DNA from: an uncultured Roseibium sp.
GTDB taxonomy: Bacteria; Pseudomonadota; Alphaproteobacteria; Rhizobiales; Stappiaceae
Reading direction: 5' to 3'
DNA: 64,000 nucleotides
NCBI RefSeq assembly: GCF_947494555.1
Contig: NZ_CANLVF010000005.1
Location: 248,001-312,000, forward strand
The notes under the pieces were generated by a model that worked only from the letters and a program-made list of their open reading frames with translations, was not told the DNA's origin and made no database searches. Below, one piece after another: positions 50,365 to 59,792 of this stretch. How positions within the stretch are numbered: the first letter of the stretch is position 1; every line of letters starts with the position of its first letter. Position numbers and translations under genes: made by a program.

Positions 50365-53300
50365 CTATTCGGCCGGTGTGATGCTTCGGCCGGTTGCCGA
50401 TCCCGAGCTCACATGACGCTGCCTCTTGCTGAGGAAGATAATCCTGCCAATATCATCGCCGATCATCACCAGCGCCGGAACAAGAACGAGTACCAGCGCG
50501 GTTGCGGTTGCAAGTCCGAAAACGATCGTAATCGCCATCGGTAACAGAAACTGGGCCTGAAGGCTGGTTTCGAACATCAAGGGCAGAAGACCGCCAATCG
50601 TGGTCATGGACGTCAGCAGGACGGCGCGCAAACGATCGCAACTCGATCCGATGGCAGCCGCATCGATGTCTTCACCCGCTGCCAGGCGCTCTTCAAACCG
50701 CGCGACGAGAATGATCGAGTTGTTGACCAGGATCCCGGCAAGTCCCAGAAGCCCGATCATGCTCAAGATGGTGAGGTTGAAGCCCATCAGATAGTGACCG
50801 GCGATCGCGCCGACGATTCCGAACGGAATGATCGACATCACAACGATCGGCCTTGAATAGCTGGCAAAGATTGCTGCGAGAACGATGTAGATCCCGGCAA
50901 CGGCCATCAAAATGCCCGTCAAGAGGTCGGAAAATGCATTCGACTGCTCTTCCGCCCGCCCGGCAAATGAGTATTCCAGGCCGTATGTCTGTGCCAGCGC
51001 CGGCAGAAACTCCTTGTTCAGTTCGGCGATGATTTCCGTGTTCGAGGTGATCGTGCTGTCGACATCGGCAACAACCGTGACCACTGTTCGCCCGTCCCTG
51101 CGAAGGATGACCGAGAACCCTTGTGCGTCTGTGAGGTCGACCACTTCCGTCAACGGTACGAATTCGCCGGCAGACGTGCGCAAGGACAATTGCCGCAAGG
51201 CCGCAGATCCATCGGCATCGAATACCTGCTTGACCCTGACCGAAACTTCTTCATCACCTTCCGCAAAGCGCCGGGCAATATTGCCTTCAAACGCGTTGCG
51301 GATCTGCCTTGCTGCGCTTTCAACGGTAAAGCCGAGCGCCCGGCCTCGGGGCGTGAGCTCCACGAGAAGCTCCGGCTTTCCAAAAGGCAAATCGTCTTCA
51401 ACGGCACTGGTACCCGGGAAAGCCGACAGTTCTTCCTGCAGTTTCTCAGCCGCCGCCTTCAGGTCATTCAAAGGAGCGCCGGTCAGGCGGATGTCCAGGT
51501 CGCGTCCCGGAGGCCCGCCTCTGCGCTCGGCGACCGCAATGCGCGATGTCCCCGGTATTGCAGGCAGCGCAGCGCGCCAGGCCCTGACGATTTCAGGTGT
51601 TCGAACAGTACGTTCCTCCGAGCGGCTCAACTGAACGGTGATATTTGCGACGTTGTCGCCCCGATTGTTTCCCGCTTGTCCAAGCGTTGCATAAGAGGCC
51701 ACGACCAGTGTTTCCCCGTTGTCTTCGGTCAGGCCGGCTTCCGCTTGCTTCAAGGCCTGTTCAATCCTGGCGATGCCGGCAATTGCTTCAGCTTCCGGTA
51801 TGCCTGCATTGAAGAAGATCGACGCCGTCAGGTTCTCAGCCTCCGGCGAGGGAAAGAAGGTAAACCCGACTCGGCCACCGCGAACTAGGCCGACGGCAAG
51901 GATCATGGCTGCAATTGCGACCGCCAGCGTTGCGTAGCGCCAGTGCACGGCTACGGACACGAAAGCGCGGAAGGGGTAGTCACGGATCCAACCGAACCCT
52001 GTGTCAAAGCCGCGCCGGAACCAGCTTGGTCGATCCGGATTGTCCTGGCGCTGCTTCTTCCGGCGCAAGGCCATAAGCAGACTTTCCAACGCAAGTGCGG
52101 CTGAAAAACAAGCGCTGATGATGATCATCTCAAATGCGAACACCCCGACCGCGTCCCTCAGGGCTCGCAGTGGATCGTCAACGACATCCAGGTAGGGAGG
52201 CACGGAAATATCAGGCTGCGCCACCAGCGCACTCAGGAAAAATGCCGGTACGCCCGCGACCAGAACCACGCGCCACCAGCTCCAGCCCGGCTTCCTACCA
52301 AGCGCGTGAGACAAGTGGCCGGGGAGCACAAGAAAGCACTCGATCAAAGATGCGATGACAACCGCGACAACAACAACCGGCAAGGTGCCCATGATCTGGC
52401 CGAGCACATCGCCGATAAGCAGGATCGGCAAGAACGCTGCAATTGTCGTGAGGCTAGCGGCAAAGATCGGCGCCAACATCGTGGTGGCGCCGTTGATTGC
52501 AGCTTCGTTCGGATCGTCGCCCATGCTCCGGCGTGTCGCCGTGTGTTCACCCACGACAATCGCATCGTCGACGATGACGCCCAGCATCATGATGAGCGCG
52601 AACATGGAAATCATGTTGATGCTCTCACCCATCAGCCACATGATCCCGAGCGTCGCCATCATCGCCACGGGAATACCTGCCGCGACCCAGAGGGCGATCC
52701 TTGCATTCAGGAAAAGGAACAGGATCGCGACCACCAGAACCAGACCCGTAAGTCCGTTTTCAACAAGGAGCGTAATCCGGCCTTTCACGGCATCGGCGCG
52801 CACATCGTATTTCAGAATTTGAAGGGACTGAGGCAGCTGCAGAGACACTTCGGCAAGATAGTCGTCAACAATCTGCGCCGCTTTCAAGGTGTCCGTCATT
52901 TCCGTACGAAGGATCCGCAGCTCTATCGCCCGGCTCCCGTCGGAAAAGCCCTGGTTTTCGGTCGAATCGAAATCCCGGACGACAGTTCCGATGTCGTCGA
53001 CAATCGTTTTTTCACCCGACGCAAAGGACTTGACCTCGACACGGCCGACAGCTTCCGGCGAGCGTTGTTCTGACATGGCTCTGATCTGCCGCTCGACGGC
53101 GCCGTCGAGATTACCGGCGGGCAGATCTATCGTGTTGCCGGCAATCTGGCTGGCGACATCTGAAATGGTCAGATCCAGCCGACGGAGTTCCCGTTCCGGG
53201 ATTTCGACCAGATACTCCGGCGACCGGAACCCTGACAGCTCGACCTTGTCGATCCCCCGGGCCAAAAGATCGTCGCGCATCTGGCGGGCGAACACCTTTA

Positions 53301-53766
53301 GCGCGTGTTCAGAGAAAGGTCCGCGCAAGGCAATCGTCGCAACGCCATCGGTAAACGTGGAGGCCGAAACCACAGGGGTCTCAGAATCGAGCGGCAGAGT
53401 GGTGACACCGGAGACCGCCTGCTCGACATCGGAAAGCGCCTTTTGCATATCGGTGCCTTCGATGAATTCCATCTGCACCGACGCCGCGCCTTCCCGGCCG
53501 TAAGAGACGATCTCGTCAAGCCCGTCGATGAACCGTAGTTCCGGTTCGATCACTTCCAGAATGTTGGATGCAACGTCTTCCGCACTTGCACCAGGCCATG
53601 CGATGGACACCGAAATCCTGTCGGTCTTGACCGTTGGAAAGAACTGCGTGTTCAGCTTGGCAAGCCCATAGGCGCCAAACAGAACCATCACGACCATGAT
53701 CAGGTTGGCGGCGTTGGCATGGCGAACGATCAATTCCAGGAAACCGCGGGAGCGAATGTTTCTCAT
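50365..53766 (-). CDS. RND efflux pump permease
   Basis: A 1133-residue inner-membrane RND transporter, driven by protons. The start MRNIRSRGFLELIVRHANAANLIMVVMVLFG, LNTQFFPTVKTDRISVSIAWPGAS, and GVIVDDAIVVGEHTATRR in helix IV (the Asp pair that carries protons) are standard for the HAE1/AcrB class. It is longer than AcrB (1049) because of an insertion near residues 500-610 with extra hydrophobic segments. It forms an operon with the adaptor 12 bases upstream. No outer-membrane factor is in the window, so a TolC from elsewhere is needed. The substrate is not readable. Confidence 0.93.
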   Translation of the reverse strand: MRNIRSRGFLELIVRHANAANLIMVVMVLFGAYGLAKLNTQFFPTVKTDRISVSIAWPGASAEDVASNILEVIEPELRFIDGLDEIVSYGREGAASVQMEFIEGTDMQKALSDVEQAVSGVTTLPLDSETPVVSASTFTDGVATIALRGPFSEHALKVFARQMRDDLLARGIDKVELSGFRSPEYLVEIPERELRRLDLTISDVASQIAGNTIDLPAGNLDGAVERQIRAMSEQRSPEAVGRVEVKSFASGEKTIVDDIGTVVRDFDSTENQGFSDGSRAIELRILRTEMTDTLKAAQIVDDYLAEVSLQLPQSLQILKYDVRADAVKGRITLLVENGLTGLVLVVAILFLFLNARIALWVAAGIPVAMMATLGIMWLMGESINMISMFALIMMLGVIVDDAIVVGEHTATRRSMGDDPNEAAINGATTMLAPIFAASLTTIAAFLPILLIGDVLGQIMGTLPVVVVAVVIASLIECFLVLPGHLSHALGRKPGWSWWRVVLVAGVPAFFLSALVAQPDISVPPYLDVVDDPLRALRDAVGVFAFEMIIISACFSAALALESLLMALRRKKQRQDNPDRPSWFRRGFDTGFGWIRDYPFRAFVSVAVHWRYATLAVAIAAMILAVGLVRGGRVGFTFFPSPEAENLTASIFFNAGIPEAEAIAGIARIEQALKQAEAGLTEDNGETLVVASYATLGQAGNNRGDNVANITVQLSRSEERTVRTPEIVRAWRAALPAIPGTSRIAVAERRGGPPGRDLDIRLTGAPLNDLKAAAEKLQEELSAFPGTSAVEDDLPFGKPELLVELTPRGRALGFTVESAARQIRNAFEGNIARRFAEGDEEVSVRVKQVFDADGSAALRQLSLRTSAGEFVPLTEVVDLTDAQGFSVILRRDGRTVVTVVADVDSTITSNTEIIAELNKEFLPALAQTYGLEYSFAGRAEEQSNAFSDLLTGILMAVAGIYIVLAAIFASYSRPIVVMSIIPFGIVGAIAGHYLMGFNLTILSMIGLLGLAGILVNNSIILVARFEERLAAGEDIDAAAIGSSCDRLRAVLLTSMTTIGGLLPLMFETSLQAQFLLPMAITIVFGLATATALVLVLVPALVMIGDDIGRIIFLSKRQRHVSSGSATGRSITPAE

Positions 53767-53778
53767 CGAACAGCCTCG

Positions 53779-55182
53779 CTATTCGGTTTCTGCACTGGCG
53801 TCGGCAGCCGCCTGCGTGCCAGCCGCTGCTCCGCCCGTCACATCGTTGACCAGCAATCCGGCCCCGGCTTCAGGTATCCTGGTGGTCAAAAGGGTCTCGC
53901 CCGATTGCAGATCACCGCTCACCAGTATGAACCCGTCATCGATCGCCAATGCGTCGACTTCGCGCGGCACAAGCCTGTCGTCCATAACGACGTAAACCGT
54001 GCCTTCACCGTAATATGCAGTCTCCGGAATGCGGAAACTATCGGGGTAGGTTCTGTCGGGCAGGACAATTTCGACAAAGGCTCCGGGCCGAAGAGGAACA
54101 GTTGCGTCCTCACTGTCGATCACTGCGATCACCTCGACACCGCCGCGCGTGCTGGCAACATCCGCGCCGATCCGGCTCACGGTCGCGGGATATAATACAG
54201 CCTTATTACCGAGATACCAGGTTACCTCTACCGGCCTGCCGACAACCGTACCGCTTTCAGCGAGCAAGCGGCCGTACTGGTTGTCGGAGAGCGTAAAGCG
54301 CACTTCAAATTCGTCGCTGCTGTAAAGCGAAACAACCGCGTCGTTGACACTGACCAAACGTCCCGGTTCAGCCGCTTCCGTTCGCACAATCGCATCGAAG
54401 GGCGCACGCAGCACTGTGTTGTCCAGCTGACGATTTGCGTTTTCAAGCCCCCACTGGAGACGTTTGAGTGTCGCGGTCTGCTGCACGACCTTGGCTTCTT
54501 CAAGCGCGAGTGAGTTCTGACGCTGCTCAACCGCTTGCTGGCGCTGTGAAACGAGCAAACGCCTGTCGTCAACGGTTCGTTCCGTCACAGCGCCACGTCC
54601 AACCAGTTCCTCCGCACGCTCCAGATCCCGCTGTGCGAACTCAAGCTGTTCCTGAGCCCTGACAACATTGGCCCTTTCAAGTTCGACGCGGCCTTCGCTT
54701 TCGACGAGCCCGGCCCTTGCTTCGGCAAGATTGGCTTCCGCCTCGGTCACGGCGCCCTCATAATCAAAGCGGTCGATGGCCAGCAGAACATCGCCTTGTG
54801 AGACATGCCCACCGGCCTTGAGGTTCGGGTGAGCCTCCGTCACTTCTCCGCCAACGAGCGCCCTGAGTTCGACTTCCCGGCCAGCGGTGGTCTCGCCAAA
54901 GACATTGATGTCCGGCGCGAAACTCCCCTGTTCGAGCGTTGTGGTCTCCACAGCGTAACTGCGTTCCAGAACAGGGCGTTTGGGAACATCGGGTTTTGTC
55001 GCAACCAGGGTCTTCATGCCCTGGAAGGCACCGAGCAAAATTGCAAAAGCGATCAGAGCCTGGAGCAGCGCTTTGAGAACAAGCATAGCTCGCCTCCAAC
55101 CGCCGCCAGACGGGGGGTCGACGGGTGGAAGGACTTCTGAGACCGGTTTGTTTCCGGAGTCCTGAGGCAAGGACTGCAACAT
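53779..55182 (-). CDS. RND periplasmic adaptor (membrane fusion protein)
   Basis: A 467-residue protein with one N-terminal membrane anchor (about residues 33-52), a lipoyl/barrel-sandwich half, a long coiled coil (residues 130-240, rich in Glu/Gln/Arg), the second lipoyl half (NTVLRAPFDAIVRTEAAEPGRLV) and beta-barrel domains. It links the RND permease to an outer-membrane channel. The start at 55182 gives a Pro-rich cytosolic N-terminus; no closer ribosome site decides otherwise. The permease follows after 12 bases. Confidence 0.9.
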   Translation of the reverse strand: MLQSLPQDSGNKPVSEVLPPVDPPSGGGWRRAMLVLKALLQALIAFAILLGAFQGMKTLVATKPDVPKRPVLERSYAVETTTLEQGSFAPDINVFGETTAGREVELRALVGGEVTEAHPNLKAGGHVSQGDVLLAIDRFDYEGAVTEAEANLAEARAGLVESEGRVELERANVVRAQEQLEFAQRDLERAEELVGRGAVTERTVDDRRLLVSQRQQAVEQRQNSLALEEAKVVQQTATLKRLQWGLENANRQLDNTVLRAPFDAIVRTEAAEPGRLVSVNDAVVSLYSSDEFEVRFTLSDNQYGRLLAESGTVVGRPVEVTWYLGNKAVLYPATVSRIGADVASTRGGVEVIAVIDSEDATVPLRPGAFVEIVLPDRTYPDSFRIPETAYYGEGTVYVVMDDRLVPREVDALAIDDGFILVSGDLQSGETLLTTRIPEAGAGLLVNDVTGGAAAGTQAAADASAETE

Positions 55183-55359
55183 GTATCAGCGTTCCGGGGC
55201 TACCAAGTATTGTTCGGGCTAAAGACTATCACGCATGCGAATAAGATTTACTTCGCACTGCAAAATTCAAGACCCGGATAAGACCCGAAACACCAAAACG
55301 CACCCCGAAAATTGTAACGGAATATGTCTGAACGGCCAAAATCGCGAGTTTTGACGCAT

Positions 55360-56334
55360 TCACGCCTCATATTCGTATTTGGCGTTACAGAACTCGCAGG
55401 TCACAACGATCTTGCCATCGACGGTCATGTCCTCGATTTCGTCTTCGCGGAAACCGGAGAGAACACCTTCGATCTTTTCCCTGGAACAGCGGCATTTGTC
55501 GGCCAGGGGTTGTGCGTCGAACAAGCGGACGCCACGCTCGTGGAACAGCCGGAACAGCAGCATCTCGACACTGACTTCCGGATCGGTCAGTTCGACATCC
55601 TTGACAGTGTCGACCAGAACCTTTGCCTCGACCCAGGCATCGTCCTCCTCGACCTCATGCGACAGCGTCCCTTCAGGTGCGTCTCCCGGATCGATGTCCG
55701 CCTGCCGCTGTCGTTCTGGCGCTTCCGGCAGGAACTGGATCAAAATGCCGCCCGCTGTCCAGGTTCTGGCGTGCCCCTCACCTTCGCGGCGGGTGTAGAG
55801 TTCACCGACACCGAGACGGATTTCGGTGGGGATCTGTTCAGAGCGTTCGAAATAGCGCCGCGCCACTTCCTCCAGCGAAATGCCGTCAAGCTCGACCAAT
55901 CCCTGATACCGCTGCATGTGCTGGCCCTGATCGATGGTCATGGCAAGGTGTCCGTGGCCCAGCAACGCCTCCGGCGTCGCCTTGCCGGCTTTCGACAGCG
56001 CTTCGACACGATCGGCGTCGAATGTCGCGCAGGCGCGGATCGCATCAGGAGACGCGAAATCGACGACCAGCATCGACACCGGTCCCTGGGTTTGGGTCTG
56101 CAACGTGAAACGTCCGTCGAACTTCAGGGACGTTCCGAGCAGTCCCGTCAGAACGATTGCCTCCGCCAGCAGGCGGGAAACCGGCTCCGGATAATCGTGC
56201 CGTCCAAGAATGCTCTCCAGCACAGGACCGAACGCGACCGCCCGGCCACGCACGTCCAGCTCTTCCACAGCAAAGGGCCGGACAGCGTCCAGCCCTGCGG
56301 GTGCAATACCCAGTTCTTCAAGATTTAGTGCCAC
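55360..56334 (-). CDS. hslO: Hsp33 redox-activated chaperone
   Basis: A 324-residue cytosolic holdase. The zinc-binding redox switch is CRCSREKI (C-x-C) and CEFC (C-x2-C) near the C-terminus, the four cysteines that sense oxidants. The N-terminal domain shows VARRYFERSEQIPT. It binds unfolding proteins under oxidative stress. It follows argF by 12 bases in the alphaproteobacterial argD-argF-hslO operon. A Glu/Asp-rich linker (residues 205-235) is longer than in enterobacterial HslO. Confidence 0.93.
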   Translation of the reverse strand: MALNLEELGIAPAGLDAVRPFAVEELDVRGRAVAFGPVLESILGRHDYPEPVSRLLAEAIVLTGLLGTSLKFDGRFTLQTQTQGPVSMLVVDFASPDAIRACATFDADRVEALSKAGKATPEALLGHGHLAMTIDQGQHMQRYQGLVELDGISLEEVARRYFERSEQIPTEIRLGVGELYTRREGEGHARTWTAGGILIQFLPEAPERQRQADIDPGDAPEGTLSHEVEEDDAWVEAKVLVDTVKDVELTDPEVSVEMLLFRLFHERGVRLFDAQPLADKCRCSREKIEGVLSGFREDEIEDMTVDGKIVVTCEFCNAKYEYEA

Positions 56335-56346
56335 GTCGGCTATGCC

Positions 56347-57276
56347 TCAACCTTCGCCGAAACACCAGGCAAGAATGCCCTTCTGGGCATGGAGCCTGTT
56401 CTCGGCTTCGTCAAAAACCACGGAATTGGGACCATCCATGACTTCGGAGGTTACCTCCTCGCCGCGATGCGCCGGAAGGCAATGCATAAAGATGGCGTCG
56501 CTGTTCGCCTCCGCCATCAGACGATTGTTCACCTGGTAGGTACTGAGGAGGTTGTGACGAGATTGTGAATCATCGTCTCCCATGGACACCCAGCAATCCG
56601 TAATCACGCAATCGGTCCCTTTGACCGCCTCATATGGGTCCGTGGTGACCAAAATGGAACCACCCTTTGCACGAGCCGTGTCGATCAGCTCTTGAGGTGG
56701 CGCCAGTTCGCCTGGCGTTGCGATCCGCATTTCGAAGTCGAGCCGCGGTGCGGCATGCACCCAGGACGCCAGGACATTGTTGCTGTCGCCGGTCCAGGCA
56801 ATGCTCTTGCCGCTGATTGAGCCGCGATGCTCCTCGAATGTCATCAGATCGGCCATGATCTGGCAGGGATGCGAGACTTTGGTGAGCCCGTTGATCACCG
56901 GAACGGTCGCGTGTTCGGAAAGCTCATTCAATTCGCCATGATCGAGTATCCGGATCATGATGGCATCGACAAACCGCGAAAGAACCTTTGCCGTATCACC
57001 AATGCTTTCACCGCGCCCAAGCTGCATCTCCGCGCCAGTCAGCATCAGCGTTTCACCGCCAAGCTCGCGCATTCCGACGTCGAACGAGATGCGTGTGCGG
57101 GTCGAGGGCTGCTCGAAAATCATCGCCAGAACCTTGCCGGCAAGCGGGCCCTCGCCCCGGCGGACGCCGTTCCGGGTCGCCTTGATCCTGCGCGCCGTAT
57201 CAAGAATGGCGCGCAGTTCCTCGCCCTCGAAGTCGGTGAGATCGAGAAAGTTCCGGTAAGCAGGATTGGCTGTCAT
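56347..57276 (-). CDS. argF: Ornithine carbamoyltransferase
   Basis: A 309-residue enzyme that makes citrulline from ornithine and carbamoyl phosphate. The carbamoyl phosphate site [14 protein letters not shown], the HPCQIMADL motif and the ornithine-binding DCWVSMGDD and [11 protein letters not shown] are all present. Its ATG overlaps the argD stop by four bases (ATGA). Confidence 0.96.
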   Translation of the reverse strand: MTANPAYRNFLDLTDFEGEELRAILDTARRIKATRNGVRRGEGPLAGKVLAMIFEQPSTRTRISFDVGMRELGGETLMLTGAEMQLGRGESIGDTAKVLSRFVDAIMIRILDHGELNELSEHATVPVINGLTKVSHPCQIMADLMTFEEHRGSISGKSIAWTGDSNNVLASWVHAAPRLDFEMRIATPGELAPPQELIDTARAKGGSILVTTDPYEAVKGTDCVITDCWVSMGDDDSQSRHNLLSTYQVNNRLMAEANSDAIFMHCLPAHRGEEVTSEVMDGPNSVVFDEAENRLHAQKGILAWCFGEG

Positions 57277-58472
57277 TCGGCCGCTCCTTCCACGAGCTTT
57301 GCCTCAACCGACAATGCCGCCTGCTCCAGACGCTCAAGGGCCTCTGAAATCTCGTCTTCCGTCATCGTCAGAGGTGGCATGATGCGCACGACATTGTCAC
57401 CGGCCGGAACGGCCAGCAGTCCGGCGTCCCGTGCTGCTGCCACATATTCTGCGGCAGGAACCACGCATCTCAGTCCCAACATCAGGCCCGTACCGCGGAC
57501 CTGGTCCAATATCTTGGGATGGCTGTCGACAAGCCCGGCCAGTTTCTGTTTGAAACTGAGACCCTTTTTCTGCACGTCCTCGAGAAATCCGTCCGCCAGC
57601 ACGACGTCCAGAACCGCATTGCCGACCGTCATGGCCAGCGGGTTGCCACCGAAGGTGGTGCCATGGGTTCCGGGAGCAAGCGCTGATGCCGTTCGCTCCG
57701 TTGCCAGGCAAGCTCCCATGGGAAAGCCGCCGCCGATGCCCTTGGCCACGGCCATGATGTCGGGGCTCACGCCAGCCCATTCATAAGCAAAGAGTTTCCC
57801 GGTGCGCCCGACGCCCGTCTGGATTTCGTCGAAGATCAGCAAAATACCGTTATCGTCGCAGAGCTGCCTCAACGCGCGCAGGAATTCCGGCTGTATTTCG
57901 CGAATACCGCCTTCGCCCTGGATCGGCTCGATTGCGAGTGCAGCCGTCTGCGGGCCAATCACCGCCTTGAGCGCATCGAGATCTCCTGACGGAACCTGGT
58001 CGAAACCCGGTGCCTTGGGACCAAATCCTTCCAGGTACTTTGCCTGGCCGCCGGCGGCAATCGTTCCAAGCGTCCTGCCATGGAACGCACCCTCGAAGGT
58101 CACTATCTGGTACCGGTCGGGCTCGTTGTTGTCATAATGAAAACGCCGGGCACACTTGATGGCGGCTTCCATCGCCTCCGCACCCGAATTCACGAACAGC
58201 ACCCTGTCGGCAAATGTCGCCTCAACGAGACGCTGTGCAAGGCGTTCACCGTCCGGGATCTGATGCAGGTTGGATACGTGCCAGAGTTTGGCCGCCTGCT
58301 CCTGCAGAGCCTTGACCAGGTGCGGATGGCTGTGCCCGCAGGAATTCACTGCGATGCCGGATCCGCAATCGAGGAATCGTCGGCCGTCCTTGGTAACGAG
58401 CCAGACACCTTCCCCATGATCAAATGTCAGATTTGATCTTGCATAGTTTCCAAACAGCGCAGTCGCGGACAT
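57273..58472 (-). CDS. argD: Acetylornithine aminotransferase
   Basis: A 399-residue class III PLP aminotransferase. The cofactor lysine is in [14 protein letters not shown], with [14 protein letters not shown] ahead of it and [14 protein letters not shown] after. It converts N-acetylglutamate semialdehyde to N-acetylornithine in arginine synthesis. AAAGAGG precedes the ATG. It leads the argD-argF-hslO operon, with a long structured leader (58473-58735). Confidence 0.95.
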   Translation of the reverse strand: MSATALFGNYARSNLTFDHGEGVWLVTKDGRRFLDCGSGIAVNSCGHSHPHLVKALQEQAAKLWHVSNLHQIPDGERLAQRLVEATFADRVLFVNSGAEAMEAAIKCARRFHYDNNEPDRYQIVTFEGAFHGRTLGTIAAGGQAKYLEGFGPKAPGFDQVPSGDLDALKAVIGPQTAALAIEPIQGEGGIREIQPEFLRALRQLCDDNGILLIFDEIQTGVGRTGKLFAYEWAGVSPDIMAVAKGIGGGFPMGACLATERTASALAPGTHGTTFGGNPLAMTVGNAVLDVVLADGFLEDVQKKGLSFKQKLAGLVDSHPKILDQVRGTGLMLGLRCVVPAAEYVAAARDAGLLAVPAGDNVVRIMPPLTMTEDEISEALERLEQAALSVEAKLVEGAAE

Positions 58473-58490
58473 AACCTCTTTTTACTCCTC

Positions 58491-58530
58491 AGAGCATCCT
58501 GCCTCCCTTTGAAGGCGGGTGACATGCTCT
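58491..58530 (-). promoter_or_regulatory. Hairpin in the argD leader
   Basis: AGAGCAT/ATGCTCT and CCTGCCT/AGGCGGG arms form a two-part stem with a four-base bulge and a loop, ending about 19 bases ahead of the argD start, close to its ribosome site. It could affect argD translation; this is inference. Confidence 0.4.
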
Positions 58531-58668
58531 CAACGTGGTGTCATCGATCAAGCTCGAACGCCCGGCCGCCTCAGGCCGATACATTCGGTTGCCTGTTGCA
58601 GCACTTGCCCGGGAAACGAGCGCGTTAAAGGCGGCGCGTTTCACGAGTGCGGACAAGCCAAAAACGCA

Positions 58669-58735
58669 ACGTGCCGCCCCGATGAGGCGGCACGTCGCAA
58701 ATTGCTTATACACCGCGCGCACCGTTGGCTGTCAA
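58669..58735 (-). promoter_or_regulatory. Candidate argD promoter followed by a terminator-like hairpin
   Basis: On the minus strand TTGACA (58735-58730) and TATAAG (58710-58705) have a 19-base spacer (TGTATA at 17). Immediately after comes ACGTGCCGCC-TCATCGG-GGCGGCACGT, a perfect ten-pair stem (58695-58669), then TTTTT. The rest of 58473-59001 holds no gene that I can support. Confidence 0.45.
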
Positions 58736-59001
58736 TGGAAATGCTGTTGCCGGCACTTAATGTGTTGTTTCGTGAAACACTGGAAGACCTTACCATAACT
58801 GGGGAAAAGTCTGCTCATCCCCAACTGGTTTGTTCGAAGCGGTTGCCTCACAAATTAACGTTATTGTAACCTCTGGAGCATCAAACACGAGATCTCGTGT
58901 GGCACATCACCAAGAGGCACAAGATATGCCACAATTGGGCATGCTAGCGCATGACTGACACGGGGTTAATGGCCGAATGGCCGAACTAAAGGGTGCGGGC
59001 A

Positions 59002-59538
59002 ATGAGTTGGACGAACGAACGGGTTGAACTGCTCAAGAAACTTTGGAGCGAAGGCCTGAGTGCAAGTCAGATCGCAGGCGAACTTGGGGGTGTTACCCGC
59101 AACGCAGTGATCGGCAAGGTGCACCGGCTCGGACTTTCCGGACGCGCCAAGACTTCAAGCTCCAGTTCAAAGCCACGCCGGCCCCGTACCGCCAGCCCAT
59201 CTGCCGGAACAGCGCCGAAGAAACCCGCACAGCAGCCACAGACGATCGGTGCAACGGCGCTGAAGATGGACACGTCACCTGCTCCCGCAGCTGAAATCAA
59301 ACCCAATCTGGAACCTTTGCACGAGTTGGTTGTGCCGATTTCACAGCGCGCTACCATTCTCACGCTGACTGAACGCACGTGTAAGTGGCCCATCGGCGAT
59401 CCGGCGACAGACGACTTTTATTTCTGCGGCCGACAGTCGGACGCGGGTGTCCCCTATTGTGCCCACCATTGCCGAATAGCCTATCAGCCCGTCGCTGACC
59501 GGCGCCGCGAGCGCAAGACGGTTGCCCAGGCCTCCTGA
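59002..59538 (+). CDS. gcrA: Cell-cycle regulator GcrA
   Basis: A 178-residue alphaproteobacterial regulator. The N-terminus SWTNERVELLKKLWSEGLSASQIA, GGVTRNAVIGKVHRLGLSGR is the hallmark GcrA DNA-binding domain, and the C-terminus CKWPIGDPATDDFYFCG and PYCAHHCRIAYQP the conserved Cys/His part that contacts sigma70-RNA polymerase. GcrA activates promoters carrying CcrM-methylated GANTC sites. ATG 59002 has AAAGGG upstream; the GTG at 58993 adds three residues and is less likely. A clear terminator follows. Confidence 0.95.
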   Translation: MSWTNERVELLKKLWSEGLSASQIAGELGGVTRNAVIGKVHRLGLSGRAKTSSSSSKPRRPRTASPSAGTAPKKPAQQPQTIGATALKMDTSPAPAAEIKPNLEPLHELVVPISQRATILTLTERTCKWPIGDPATDDFYFCGRQSDAGVPYCAHHCRIAYQPVADRRRERKTVAQAS

Positions 59539-59568
59539 AGACCAGCCGAGCCTACAACTGACAATTCG

Positions 59569-59599
59569 AACCCGCCGCATGGGCGGGTTTTCTTGTTTT
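59569..59599 (+). terminator. Intrinsic terminator of gcrA
   Basis: AACCCGCC-GCATG-GGCGGGTT forms a perfect eight-pair stem with a five-base loop and is followed by TTCTTGTTTT, 31 bases after the gcrA stop. Confidence 0.88.
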
Positions 59600-59792
59600 A
59601 TTTACCTTACTTGCCAATATACGCGCACATTCCGCAGCGGTATACGAAATTGTGATCAATATTACAGAAAGTAATTCGACTTCTTCTAACGTGAAACCAA
59701 TCGAGAGAAGGTTTTATCTGAGTTTCATTAACCATCTCTCTAATTGACTGGATTTCTATACTCTAGTCAGCCATGAAAATTAGAGGAATAGA

